Assembly: GCA_015179125.1 (NCBI GenBank)
Contig: WHVA01000050.1
Coordinates: forward strand, 248,001-312,000
DNA from: Gautieria morchelliformis
Lineage: Eukaryota; Basidiomycota; Agaricomycetes; Gomphales; Gomphaceae
Length of the DNA: 64,000 nucleotides
Reading direction: 5' to 3'
Below the pieces are notes generated by a model. That model saw only the letters and a list, made by a program, of their open reading frames with translations, was not told the DNA's origin and ran no database searches. Every line of letters begins with the position of its first letter. Positions within the stretch are counted from its first letter, which is position 1. Of this stretch, positions 32,892-44,301 are shown in pieces. Both the position numbers and the translations under genes were made by a program.

Positions 32892-34985
32892 ATGTCTTCA
32901 TCACTCGATGAGAAGGAGGAATGCCAACAGGACCTCTCATCTCCCACCAAATTCACCATCGATGATCACGACATCGATCCTGTAGCGGAGAAAAGACTAC
33001 TTCGTAAACTGGACTGGGCACTCTTGCCACTCTTCGCACTGCTTTACTTGACAAACTTCATAGATCGGACCGCGATAGGTACGTTGTCTCTCTTACTGTA
33101 AAGGAGCCCGATAAACAAGTACTACTGCTAGGCAATGCCAAAGTCGCAGGTATGACATCTTGTTCATCATGTGTTCATCAACTATCGATCACGACTGCGT
33201 TCTGACTGGGTCGTGTAATTCTATAGGTCTTGAGAAAGACCTTGGTCTCAAAGGTCTTGACTACAATGTTGCCCTCACCTTTTTCTATGTGGCCGTAGGT
33301 CGAAAAGTCCTGTATTCTCGACGGCTACTAATGCATAAAACAGTATATTATTGTCGAGATTCCATCCAACCTCGTCTTGAAGCAGTTTGGTTCTATATGG
33401 ATCGCTGTCCTAGTTATCGCATTTGGCGTCGTATCTATGTCCTCAGCATTTGTTCACAATTTCGCTGGATTGATAGCGACCCGCGTATTCCTCGGATTCG
33501 CGGAAGGGGGTTTGTTACCTGGTGTTGTGTATATGCTGAGTCGGGTGCGTATCCTAGTACTGCATGCCAACTTTTACATTTCATATTAATCAACTATAAC
33601 ATGACAGTACTACCGCAGGAAGGAGTTCGTATTCCGCGTAGGTATTTTTTTCGCCCTTTCGCCACCCCTGGCTGGAGCATGTGCGTGAATTTTCTCCCCT
33701 TGTTGCTTCAAGCCATGTTTAAGGTATACGTGAGTGAAGTTGGAGGTTTGCTGGCGTCGGGGTTGCTATCTATCAATTCAATTGGCCCGGTAACGTCCTG
33801 GCGCAAAATCTTCTTCGTGGAAGGACTCATCACCGCAGGCATTGGAGTCGTCTGCCTCTTCATCATTCCTGCTGATCCTGAACGTTCCCGACTGTTGACG
33901 AAGGAGGAGCGTGTCCTTGCATTGAAGCGGATCGCATTGGATAGAGTGGTGAAGAACTCAAAACGCGAGAAGACACGACTCAACTTGGTACTTCGCGCTT
34001 TCAATTTCAACGTGAGTGTTGCGTGTATAACTGTGTTCCACGCTCATTCCCGCGATGGCTATCAATTTAGGCTGGGCTGAATGCGTTGTGTTACATACTC
34101 ATCAACATTTCGTTCCAAGGGTTAAGCTTGTTTATGCCCACTGTCATAGCGACGCGTAAGTTTATACGTTCTGACCTGTAATAATATCTAATCTTAAAGG
34201 TAGTCGGTAACTTTAGTAAGTGTTTAGTGGTGACCTCAGGGTGGTTTGTTCACATCCTACTAGGCACGATTGAGACCCAGCTTCGAACGGTACCTCCCTA
34301 CCTCGTGAGCGGTGTCTGGGCCATAGCCAACTCCTACATGTCCTTTCGAACAGAGAGGCGTGGGTTGTGGATCTTCATTTCCGTTTTGCTTAGCGTCATT
34401 GGATATGCCATATTTGTTGCCACTGAAAACTCGCAAGCTCGGTGAGTAGTTTCAATTACACACGACAAACGGGTTACGGTCACTAATGAAGCGTCAGTTA
34501 TGCTGCATGCTTCTTGGGCATAGCCGGAGGCACTCCTTCGGGCCCAATGATGCTGACTTGGGCAACTGATAATGCGGCCCCCGAAACTGTCAGAGCTGTC
34601 ACCACAGCGCTTGTTCCAGGTCTTGGAACTATTGGTGCTATTATTGCGTGAGCTATCTGTCGTTCATCTAGACTTGTGTCATCTTTTTAATCTGTACATT
34701 GACCTCCAGAGTCTGGACATACTTGCCCAATGATGCACCAAATTAGTATGTATATCATCTTTACTTTGGGTTTCTACTGAGTGCCACACTAGCCACCGTG
34801 GAAATTCGCTGAATCTTGCTGCATGCTCTTTGGTATGCGTCCTTGCGGTAATCGGAGTGCGTTACATCCATTGGGAAAACGCCAAGCGCGATCGTGGTGA
34901 CCGTGACCGTAGGCTGGTAGGCAAATCACAAGAGGAAATTGAGGAACTTGGTTCACGGCATCCTGCATACCGTTACCAACAATAG
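32892..34985 (+). CDS. Major facilitator superfamily transporter, Dal5/anion:cation symporter-like
   Basis: Twelve exons: 32892-33078, 33132-33149, 33227-33294, 33344-33544, 33608-33680, 33740-34011, 34071-34155, 34204-34215, 34264-34441, 34498-34647, 34710-34745 and 34793-34985, giving 490 residues. Family features: acidic N-tail, then KLDWALLPLFALLYLTNFIDRTAIGNAK (TM1 with the D-R-x-x-I-G-N-A signature of fungal allantoate/nicotinate-type permeases), RVFLGFAEGGLLPG (TM4 motif), YYRRKE (loop after TM4), WRKIFFVEG, a basic central loop and C-terminal ENAKRDRGDRD. About 12 membrane segments are visible. It should import a small organic anion at the plasma membrane; the substrate cannot be read from sequence. 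Exons of 12 and 18 nt are required for frame and for the conserved GNAKVAG and ATLGNFSTIETQ segments. The frame is intact. Confidence 0.9.
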
Positions 34986-35946
34986 GTCTCAGTTATCAGA
35001 TCATTGACTTGGTCGATTTTGGTAAACTTGAATTGACGTAGTATGTCTGGGATAGCGGGCCCAGTGCACGAATAAATAGTCTCATGGAAATGGTGAGGTA
35101 GTGCGAGGAACCTCGTAAGAACAATTAAAATATATCCCATGACTGTCGCAGCTGCTGATCACGTATGTCGCTCAGAAGATGGATCTGTGATGATTGTTTT
35201 GGACACGAAACATTAAAGGAAGTTGACCCGCCCGCCTACAAATATAGCGTGCCGGTCAATTGACTAATACAACATAAGAAGTCTACGGTAGTACTATACG
35301 ATACGATACATACAATACAATCCACGAAAGCAAGCGAGTCGGACCAGGGAGGAGCACAGCAGAGCACAGCGAAGCAGAGCAGAAAAAAGTCACGGGAGAA
35401 GGAAAAAAGAAACAGAACGGACAAATGAACCACACATCGAGCACGGGAGTACTCACCGCGTTTTAGGGGTTCGTAATCGTGGTGGGAATTCTTACGAGTA
35501 GGTGAGATCTGGCGGGGTTATAGTGGGTGCTCGGGCTGTGAGCAGTCGGGGTACTCGGATCATGAGCCAATACGAATATGGCGTGACTTGCGTTCAGTTT
35601 AGATACCTTCATAGATGTTAGAGCTCGTTCGTAGGTCCAAACAATATAGGTATTCAGCATCAAAACACGTGGGCTCATCACAGCCTGACTGACGCTCCTC
35701 ATCTGAGCACAAGGTTTTATGAACTTGTCAAATTGTGCCGCGCATATCGTGTATTTGCGATGCTATTACCTACATCCATGTTTAAGCCTCGCAAGTAGTC
35801 CTAATCTGATTATACTTGAGCCCCTCGAAACCAGGCAGATCGGGGGAGATAAAAGTAGTTCCATTACTCTAATAGGTAGCACCTCAACGCGATGCGTCAT
35901 AGCTACATCGCGTCCACACCGCCCCATAGAATTTTCTTTTCTACCT
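34986..35946. other. Intergenic region
   Basis: Downstream of the MFS gene up to the mariner insertion. It has a purine-rich block (about 35330-35420) but no coding segment was recognised. Confidence 0.35.
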
Positions 35947-35948
35947 TA

Positions 35949-36658
35949 CAGCGTTTTCAAAAAACCTTGACGCGGCGCGCTTTGGTTTTTTTTTCTCAGA
36001 GGCGCCCGTGCTGCTGCGACTGGCAATGGGGTATCGACGTATCAGCCCTGACCTCAAGCTGCGAGCACTATGGCTGCTTCATAACCGTTATACGGAAGAG
36101 GTGGGTATTATCCTCAATGTCTCAAAGAGCAGCATGACTCGGTGGGCACAAAACCTTGAAGTTTACGGCAACGTCGTTCCACTACGCAATCCTCTCCAAG
36201 GCCGACCTCATGCTTTGAATACTGCACAGATGCATTCCCTAATCAATGTAGTTCAGAATGCCCCAGAAATGTTTCTGGATGAACTGCAGGACTGGCTTGC
36301 GCTAGAGCACAACATCCTCATGGCTATAACAACACTTCACTATGCAATCCAGAATGCCGGCCTCTCCTACAAGTTACTGAGACAACAGGCCGCGGAACGA
36401 GATGAGATTGGACGAGCACAATGGATGGAAGAGGTGCAAACTCATTTTGTGGCCAGTCAGTTTGTATGGACGGACGAATCAAGGAAGGATGATCGTACTA
36501 TTTGATCTGAATATGGTGGCGGTGGCCCCGAGGGCTCCAGGTTACCGCTAGACATTGTGTGGGGGTTTGTGCTGCTGCTGCTCCAGCGCCTAATGGGGGT
36601 GAGTGCCTCTGAGAAAAAAAAAAAAAAGCGCGCCGCATCAAGGTTTTTTGAAAACGCT
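35949..36658 (+). mobile_element. Tc1/mariner-type element, internally deleted
   Basis: A 710-bp element with ~55-bp inverted ends (CAGCGTTTTCAAAAAACCTT... on both sides, including a long T/A run and CTCAGAGGC) flanked by TA (35947-35948 and 36659-36660). The interior encodes the N-terminal part of a mariner-like transposase and then a short unrelated-looking tail before the right end. Confidence 0.88.
36008..36505 (+). pseudogene. Truncated mariner-like transposase
   Basis: 165 codons. A helix-turn-helix DNA-binding region (LKLRALWLLHNRYTEEV, VSKSSMTRWAQNL) is followed by linker GRPHALN and the start of the catalytic domain up to the first Asp (VWTDES.KDDRTI), then a stop. The second and third catalytic acidic residues are deleted, so it cannot act alone. 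Confidence 0.85.
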
Positions 36659-36660
36659 GT

Positions 36661-38540
36661 AAGAGCCGTTCCACTGCCTTCCCCGCACCCTGAAAACATT
36701 CGGGTTGTTCACCATGACCCGAGCGACCCATATCCGAACCCACCGCCAACTCTGACGAATTCGAAGTTGCGTAAGAAGTGGCATGCGATGGCTCTTGAGA
36801 CTCGAGAAGCATTGTGGCAGGAAGTTGAGGGTTCGACAACTGAACCAAAGAGTGATGACGGGATAGTTGACCCCCATGAGCTTCTTTGCGGTATTAACAA
36901 CAAAAAACATTCGCTTGATGCAGGGGACGATGCACGCGCTGCCAAGAAGCCGGCACGCTCTAACATCACGAGTTCTCATTATTCTTGTATTCCAATAAGA
37001 GATTTGACTCACCTTGGTCTTGCCTTACTGTCACTAGCTGCTTCTGCGCCACCTGAGAACGACCGTGGTGCTGGAAATTATAGTGCACAAATCACCAGGT
37101 CAGTATTGTTTGAGGTCGGCGAGCACATACTTATTGGTTGCCTATTTGAGTAGAGACGGACCCTCACACCCATTGAACCAGATAACGACTAAGTAAGTTA
37201 TTAGTCGTGTATTCAAACGTGATAAGGTGGCTTCACCTCGTCGGGTAGTTTGGCTGCACGCAGGGATATAGATCTGAGTGCGGCAGTGCAGGAGCACAAC
37301 CGTAAGTGTGATTGTTATGGTGACAGGCATACTGAGATGTACTTATGACAGAAGGATTGTCTGATGGTCATGAGAGGAATCACCGAGTCGAACGCTGGTC
37401 ACATGCCATACAATCGCAACTTCCTCAAAGGGGTCGATCCTTGAAAATATCTAGCAGATGCAGGGGTGGCTCTATCACCACAGTGTCCAGCTCGGACAAG
37501 TGGAAGTTACTTGCCAAGACCAAAGTGGCCCATCTCACTTCTGACGAAAAAATGCTGAAAGATGAGCTTCAGGTCAGCTCCATGAACCGTAATCATGACG
37601 AATACAATCTCACTGTCTCACAGAACATTGTACGAAGAAATTTCCAAGAACTCATGGGTATCTGAATCAGCAGGAAGAAAAATACAGACCAAGAGCGGCT
37701 GCCACACCCACGTAGACGTGGTGCTTCTCCGAGACGTAATCAGAGTGGTGAAGAGCTGTTAACACCTAATTTTACTGAGGCCGTACAACATGCGCATAAC
37801 CGCCTGATCCTGGACAAAACTGCAGATTTAGCAGTCACTGAAATCAACGTGAGTCATGTGTACACATGGTCTTGGAGATCCAACTTACGTGCAGTTGTTA
37901 GGCCAGCCCTTCCAATCTGATGCTTGAGCTATATCCATCAATTCCATTCAAACACCCTCTGCTGTCTGAGCTTGCTTCAGGGGATATGTGACCAAATACC
38001 AGGCTCAGAACGATCCAGAGAAGAAAAAAATGGAAACGGCGAACTGGAAAGTTGCTCGACACAGGCGCAGGCTTGAGGATGTACGTATACCACACATCAT
38101 ATTAATGCTGTGAGGTATTGATGAGTGGGCCGTGGTAGAAAATGGCATGGAGACTTACTGCGGTGCCGAAATTCATGGTCAACTACCATCTCAATCCATC
38201 GGCTCTGCTCCATCCAGACTGGATGTCGAATGAGGATAGCTAGCTGGAAGGTTATGATAAGTTTGATGATGAGCAGGAGAGGCAAGAGGAGATGGCAATG
38301 CGGAGAAGGAATTGCCTGCTACGACTTGGAATCTCTGGTGATGATCATGATGACATTGCTATATTGGAGGTGGTGAAACCTGAATGGTGAAGTGATTTGG
38401 TGAGTTCTGAAATTGTCACGAGTAAGAAGACATTTACTAGTATCGTTTACCAGGCATCAGGGATATTGCACGAATTGAGTCATATCCACTACATGGATAT
38501 GACCGCTGCTGAGCGTAAGACCATGAAGTATAAGAGAATA
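36661..38540 (+). pseudogene. Decayed gene of unknown basidiomycete family
   Basis: Coding-like segments run along the plus strand: 36661-37110 (…HHDPSDPYPNPPP, KLRKKWHAMALETREALW, HLGLALLSLAAS), 37260-37670 (AVQEHNRKCD, GHMPYNRNFLKGVDP, TSGSYLPRPK, EYNLTVSQNIVRR), 37680-37860 (RKKNTDQERLPHPRRRG, EAVQHAHNRLI) and a tail near 38400-38540. They are interrupted by a TGA in GVDP*KYL, a one-base shift around 37530 and a TGA after LMGI. The pattern (HMPYNRNFLKG, ALSP, ARTSGSY) looks like a conserved protein, but I cannot name the family. The mariner element sits immediately upstream and may cover its promoter or 5' exon. Confidence 0.45.
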
Positions 38541-38683
38541 AAAAAGGGGGAACCCTTTTGCACTCTGACCACCACCACCCACAGACCGCAACTTAGAGTT
38601 CCTACTTTTCTACCATAATTACCACCCTAGCTACGCTCAAAAAACACTCTTTACATATGTAACACCTACCAACCCTCACGCTG

Positions 38684-40429
38684 ATGTCGAACGACACGTC
38701 GACGAGCGGTGCGAGGGGCAGAAATACGCCCACGCGACGGGCACCGGCGCCTACGACCATGGCACAGGCGAAGCTAGACACCCAAGGCTGGATCCAGCCC
38801 AGGACAACAGCTAGCACAGTGAAGGAGAAACAGCCAGAGCAGACGAAGCGGGTCGAGGCCCTGGGAGAGAAGAGGGTGCAGGCTGGACAGCCGGCCACAA
38901 GAAGCGCCACACAGGACCCGGAGTGCCTCACCAGGGAAGAGATAAGAGATTTACCAGGACAGGAGATTAGGGACTCTGACGAAGGTAAGATTTACCTTGA
39001 ACGTACCTTGCTGACAATACTGGGCGCGTCATGGATGACCGACACGCTGTCCACCGCCATACTGCAAGTGACACAATACAAAGGAGTACCGCGGCAGGCT
39101 GTCAACATGCTGCGGTCCATCGCGTTCGTGATGGAAAGCATCAAGGACGACACGAGATAGGAGAGAGTTATGTGCCGGGTGAAAGAGAGTCTTGCGGTGG
39201 AAGGAAACACTCTCTCAATCAAAGTGGCGGAGGCTACAGAAATGCTCGACAAGGCCACCGCAGCTGTGGATGCCACGGCCAAGCTATCCCGCCAGATCGC
39301 CGAGGACGCGGCAGCGGCGGTGAAGACAATGCAGATGGCGTCGAACACGGTCGCCACCTCGGCAACTCAGATCAACGAAACCAGTACCTCCTACCGAGAC
39401 GCGATGGTGAAGGCGGCGGACATCACGTAACGGGCACTGGCCAGCGCACCCACCCTCGACGCCAGGGTCCGGGCGAGGGAAGGAATAAAGCAGAGACAAG
39501 TCTTGGTGGACGCCCTGGGGGAGCGCATACTGGCAGATATGGACAACGCCAGCCTGATGACCCGGGCGAACGAAATTATCAACGCTATGGACACGGAAGG
39601 GCCCGCACTGTTATCAGCATGAGGAGACTCACGAACGGAGGGGTGCTCTTCGAGCTCAACGACGAGGCAGTGGCGAGGTGGCTCAACGGAGCTGAGTGCA
39701 GAGTGTGGTTCACAGAGGCACTTGCGCCAGACGTGAGGATGAAGGCGCGACTATTCTCACTGGTGTTACAATTCGTCCCGCTCCACTTCATACCGGAGCG
39801 GGAGGGGGAGCTAAGGGAGGTGGAGAAAATAAACCGCCTGTCACACGGCGCGATCGATAAGGCAAGATGGATCAAGCCCAGACAGTGCAGGGCGGCGAAC
39901 CAGACCTGCGGCCATGCCCTCATCACTTTCACCACGCCCGAGGTGGCCAACAAGATACTAACGGATGGGCTGATCGTGTGTCAGAAGCGCGTCTATGCTG
40001 AGAAGTGCAAGGAGCCCACCCGCTGTCTTAAATGCCAGGGGTGGAGCCATATGTCCTATGCCTGTCCACAAGGACATGACACGTGCGGCACCTGCGGGGG
40101 ATGCCACAGGACGCCCGCCTGCGACCAAATGAGGCTATACTGTGTCTCGTGCAAATCTGCGGAGCATGCAAGCTGGGCCAGAACATGTCCGGTATTTCAG
40201 AGTAAGTGCGTTGAGCTGGACACCAGACTTCTTGAGAACCAGATGCCCTATTTCCCCACCGAGGAGGCATGGACCCACGTCTCTCAACCGCCCAAGATGC
40301 CCCCCCCCGATCCCAGTGCCCACCTTTCCGATATTCGCACCACAGCAGGATACGGGATGGGAGATAGTGACATGCCGGAGGGGCAAGTACAGGCAGCTGC
40401 AGCCAGCGCCCCAGCAAGCTCCTGTCAGT
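38684..40429 (+). pseudogene. LINE ORF1 (gag-like, CCHC zinc knuckles)
   Basis: Starts MSNDTSTSGARGRN. A coiled-coil-prone alanine/threonine-rich segment (39170-39600: KVAEATEMLDKATAAVD..., AEDAAAAVKTMQ) precedes an esterase-free nucleic-acid-binding region and tandem Cys/His knuckles (CLKCQGWSHMSYACP, CGTCGGCHRTPAC, CVSCKSAEHASWARTCP). It is broken by TAG at 39158, TAA at 39428 and a frame change near 39610; the remaining frame 39619-40429 is open. It would coat the LINE RNA. Confidence 0.75.
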
Positions 40430-40523
40430 GAGGGTGCTGCACCCCCCCTGACGATCTCAACCAGGGCCCCACCGTGCGGTGGGGCGACACAGACAGAGAA
40501 GGTGAGCCACCCCCACCAGAGCA

Positions 40524-41940
40524 ATGCTGATGTCCTACACAACAGGGCCAACACCAACGAGACTGAGAATATTTCAACAAAATCTTAATAAATCTGACAA
40601 GGCACAGTACGACCTCATCAACTCTGCGATTCACAAAGAGTGGGACCTGATATTTCTACAAGAGCTGTACATTGACACGCTGGGGAATATGAAGGCTAAC
40701 CATAACTGGCGCGTCCTATACCCCACCTCTCATTTGACTAACATAGTATTGAAGGAGGCGGTAGATCTGATCGCTGAGCACCTCCTCTATATCTTCCATG
40801 CCACCTTCACACTGAAAACTTACAGTGATAGCTGGAGATCTTGGATTACAGTGGTGCTACGGAAACCGGGCAAGGCCCGCTACGATGTTCCAAAATCCTA
40901 CCGTCCCATAGCCCTGCTCAACACTATAGGAAAGCTGCTAATGGCTATAGTCGTGGAAGACCTGGTCTACCTGGCCGAGAAGCACAACCTCCTGCCAGCC
41001 AATCACTTCGGCGGGAGGCCCGGCAGGACGACCACCGACTCCCTCCACCTTGTAGTCAACAGGATCAAAGGAGCGTGGAGAAGGAAGAAGGTAGCGGTAA
41101 TGTTATTCCTTGACATTGAGGGAGCATTCCCGAATGCGGTGACGGATCGGCTTCTACACAACATGAGGAAGCGAAGGGTGCCAGAAGAGTTCGTGAGCTT
41201 TGTGGGTGGATGCTGGCCAGCCGACGCACCAGGATTAAGTTCAACGATTACCTCTTGGACTGGGTGCACATAGACAACGGGATTGTGCAGGGGGACCTGC
41301 TCTCTATGATCCTCTACCTCTACTATAATGCTGATCTCATAGATATTGCTAATGGAAAGGGGCAGGCTGCGGTGGCGTACGTCGACGACGCCAACCGCTA
41401 CTCAGAAGGCGACACCTACAAGGAAGCGTATGAGGGACTGAGGGAGATGCTGCTCAAGGAGGGGGGAGGGGGGGGGGGAAGAGTGGGTGCTGACCCACCA
41501 CTCTGGATTCGAAAAGTCCAAGTTCGCAATAGTAGGGTTTTCAAGACGCCGAATGGGAGACCCTGCAAAACCAAGTGCGACATAAAACCCGACTTCACGT
41601 ACGAGGACGCCGTTGTCCAGCCAACATCAGCACACAAGTTCTTAGGAGTCTTTTTGGACGAGGAGCTGCGATGGAAGGTTCAGGCTGAGAAGGCAGTGGC
41701 GAAAGTGGCTAAGTGGACATTATTGGCTCGCAGACTAACTAAACCCTCCACAGGGGTTCGCGCAACATACATGAGGCAGCTATACAGCGTGGTGGCAATA
41801 CCCAAATTCATGTACGCTGCGGATGTTTGGTACACGCTGGTGCAGAAGAACCGAGGGGAGGGGAGAGTGACAGGGTCTGTGGGAGTGGTGCGTAAGCTAA
41901 TGTCTGTGCAGCACATGGCTACCATCGCTATCACTGGAGC
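40524..41940 (+). pseudogene. LINE ORF2, endonuclease stub and reverse transcriptase
   Basis: The first ~70 residues match the start of an AP-type endonuclease (LRIFQQNLNKS, WDLIFLQE). Then the frame jumps, after YPTSHLTN, directly into the reverse transcriptase (SYRPIALLNTIGKL, FGGRPGRTTTDSLH, FLDIEGAFPNAV, GIVQGDLLSM, AYVDDAN), so most of the endonuclease is deleted. A frame change near 41215 and a G-rich tract at 41461-41478 disrupt the frame. The ORF is cut at ITGA by the LTR at 41941. Confidence 0.8.
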
Positions 41941-42401
41941 TGTATGGGATCCTGCTTTGCCAGTCAAATAGGAGAGATTCCATGTATTTTCGAAATAGTG
42001 ACCTTAAAATATAGCATACAGGCTTTGCTATCATGGGGGATGATCTATTTAAACTTCCTCTAATTTCCTATCATTTCTTCGCCATTTTTAACGAAGTCCT
42101 TGGCCCAAAACACTTCTATTCTGTTGCAGCAGAGTTATGAATCCACATGTATCCACAACTCTGCTTATTCAAACTCCGACGCGCGCGCGCCCGAACTCGA
42201 GCCTGTGGACACTTACACGCCCACAAACTCTGGCCAACCTACCGGTTCAGACTCAGCACTCTGGAAATAGCAATTTATTCCCAAGCCTCCACAACACAGT
42301 TTGTGCAATACAAACTCAGCCCAACCTATGCTGCCATAGCAACAAGGCTATGCTAGGCTGTGCTATGCCATGACTACACTCCTAAAATAGAATTAGGGCC
42401 A

Positions 42402-42939
42402 TGACTCACTGCCAAGCTGGAGTATTATTGGTCCAAAGTCTTGTGACTTGGGAAATGACTCCTGCATGACTCAGAGCCTGGCTCGGCACGTGACTCATGC
42501 TTGAACTCTGGCGTATCATTGGCTGAGAGGCCTCTTACCAATGGAAGGCTGTGTTGAGCTAATCCTCTTTAAGAATAAGGGTGTATCTTATTCTTAGACG
42601 TGACTCATGCCTGACTCACTACCCCATTTCTGCATGACTCACCCCCTAAATCGTGGGCTGCGATTGGTCAACACGAGTTCTGACTCATTACCCTTTTTCA
42701 CTCTGACTCACTACCCCATTTATGCATGACTCAGTGCATGACTCACTCCCTAATCGTGAACTGCGATTGGCCAACACATGCTCTGACTCACTACCCTTTT
42801 TCTCTCTGACTCACTACCCCATTTCTGTGTGACTCAGTGCATGACTCACACCCTATTCGTGGACTGTGATTGGCCAACACATGCTCTGACTCACTACCCT
42901 TTTTCTCAATGACTCACTACCCTATTTCTTCGTGACTCA
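42402..42939 (+). promoter_or_regulatory. Array of 17 TGACTCA (Gcn4/AP-1-type) sites with CCAAT boxes
   Basis: TGACTCA occurs 17 times on the plus strand in 538 bases (starts 42402, 42467, 42491, 42601, 42612, 42635, 42681, 42704, 42727, 42739, 42784, 42807, 42840, 42842+/-, 42887, 42910, 42933). It is interleaved with GATTGGCCAACA or GATTGGTCAACA boxes in imperfect ~100-bp units. TGA(C/G)TCA is the classic recognition site of Gcn4/AP-1 bZIP factors. The array ends 31 bases before the LTR TATA box. Amino-acid-starvation or stress-responsive transcription is an inference. Confidence 0.7.
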
Positions 42940-42969
42940 TTCTAGTCTATTAATAGATAGTAGATACAA

Positions 42970-42977
42970 TATAAAAG
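42970..42977 (+). promoter_or_regulatory. TATA box of LTR
   Basis: TATAAAAG followed by GAGGCC. The same 12 bases occur at 45083 in the sister LTR. Confidence 0.6.
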
Positions 42978-43630
42978 GAGGCCTTACTGCCCACCTTTCA
43001 TCAGCCAATACATCATCATCTACTATCCACGTACCTCGTGTGACTTGCCAAGCTTGCACAGCTTACTAAGCTGCTAACCCCAGCTAGGGTTATTACACTT
43101 ACTTAGTGTATTAATTCTCAGTTAAGTAGTTGCGTTTCTACTTAGCCACCCGGACTAACACTCCAGGTGAAATTCTGCAGAGTGAGTCTGACAATCGATT
43201 TCCTTGTCAATTAGCTCTCCAATACCCGAGACGAACTGATCAGTGACTTTCCTGTTCAGTGACTTTCACAAGTCACTTCTTAAACCCTAGTCGCTCGTTT
43301 TTTGCAGTGCATTGACGTTAATCGGGTCAGTCCACTTACAAACTCTCCTGTGAAGCCATTCCTATCTTTTTGGAATACTTGGACCCCGATAGTCGTCCTT
43401 GAACCTACAGACTTTTGGTTTATTGTTCAGTGCTGCTAAGAAATGTATTGCCTTCCATCCGTATTAACTTGGACTAGTTTTTACGCGGATTGCAACCAAG
43501 GTACAAATATTAAATTATTTCCGGAGTTGTGCTGCAGCATTGTTTAATATTCTTTGAGTTTCGTATACGACACGTTCTGATAGACCAAAGTGTTAGCTCT
43601 GACACCAAAGTCTTGAAGGGTTCCAAAACA

Positions 43631-44180
43631 GGAGCGATGCGCACAACTGCGAGCGACGTCCTGGAGGTCCTCGCCAACATCCAGCCGATAGAGCTCCTCC
43701 TCCTAGGCATCTGCTACAAGGCTGCCCGTCGTATCGCAACTGGCCGCCGCGAGGCAGGAGTTCAAGACAGGCAACAGGCACAGATGGAGAGAGTGATGGA
43801 AAGCGTCGCCCCGGTACGGGAGGATGGTGAAGATCGACAACAGCCTGCCCTCACGCACCTACCTCAGAGACACAGCGGGCCTCACTCGAGCGCAGAACAG
43901 CCTGATCACACAGCTGCGCACAGGCCACGCCCCGCTCAACAAACACCTCCATCGGGTCAAGCAGGTGCTGTCCCCGCTGTGCCTGGCGTGCCACGGGGCC
44001 AACGAGACGGTCCACCATTTCCTCTTCGACTGCAGAGCACACGAGCACGCATGTCACAGGTTGAGACAGAAGTTGGGCAGAAAGTCAGGGTCCATCAAGG
44101 AGCTGCTGTGCAAAGGGCTCGATGGAGACACTGCTAAGATATGTAGCGACAACGGGCAGGCTGAAATCGACATTCGGTGA
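43631..44180 (+). pseudogene. LINE ORF2, C-terminal part
   Basis: Continues the ORF interrupted at 41940: MRTTASDVLEVLANIQPIELLL..., then after a frame change at about 43810 MVKIDNSLPSRTYLR, LITQLRTGHAPLNKHLHRV and the Cys/His terminal motif CLACHGANETVHHFLFDC, ending at TGA 44178-44180. The stretch between KAARRIAT and MVKID is shorter than usual, suggesting a small deletion. Confidence 0.75.
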
Positions 44181-44301
44181 TGTTTCCCCGTCACCCACTT
44201 AAAAGCATAAGATAACTAGCTTGACAGAGACGCTAGAATACAAGCCGGCAGACAACACCACTGCGCCATTGCATGACCAAAACCCACAAAAACACCTCCC
44301 C

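Larger units (their letters stand above)
41941..43630 (+). repeat. Solo LTR with 5-bp TSD, inserted in LINE ORF2
   Basis: 1690 bp, begins TGTATGGGATCC, ends TTCCAAAACA, flanked by GGAGC on both sides (41936-41940 and 43631-43635). Removing it rejoins the LINE reading ...AITGA with MRTTASDVLEVL.... The upstream half holds the TGACTCA array, then a TATA box, then an AT-rich part. The last ~680 bp resembles the end of the LTR at 44302-45770. No internal domain or second LTR is present. Confidence 0.9.
38545..44296 (+). mobile_element. Tad-like non-LTR retrotransposon (LINE), degenerate, broken by a solo LTR
   Basis: Two plus-strand ORFs: a gag-like ORF1 with zinc knuckles and an ORF2 with reverse transcriptase. 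A solo LTR (41941-43630) splits ORF2; the reading resumes at 43631. ORF2 has lost most of its endonuclease domain and part of the C-terminal region. The 5' leader begins about 38545. The 3' end is not defined because a second LTR (44302-45770) has inserted near or in its 3' UTR. Both outer ends are estimates. Confidence 0.75.

Noticed and set aside
39031..40431. 466-codon continuous frame as a single intact LINE ORF1
   Set aside because: The first ~190 codons are an out-of-frame translation of the ORF1 region. The true ORF1 frame starts at 38684 and joins this one only from about 39610.
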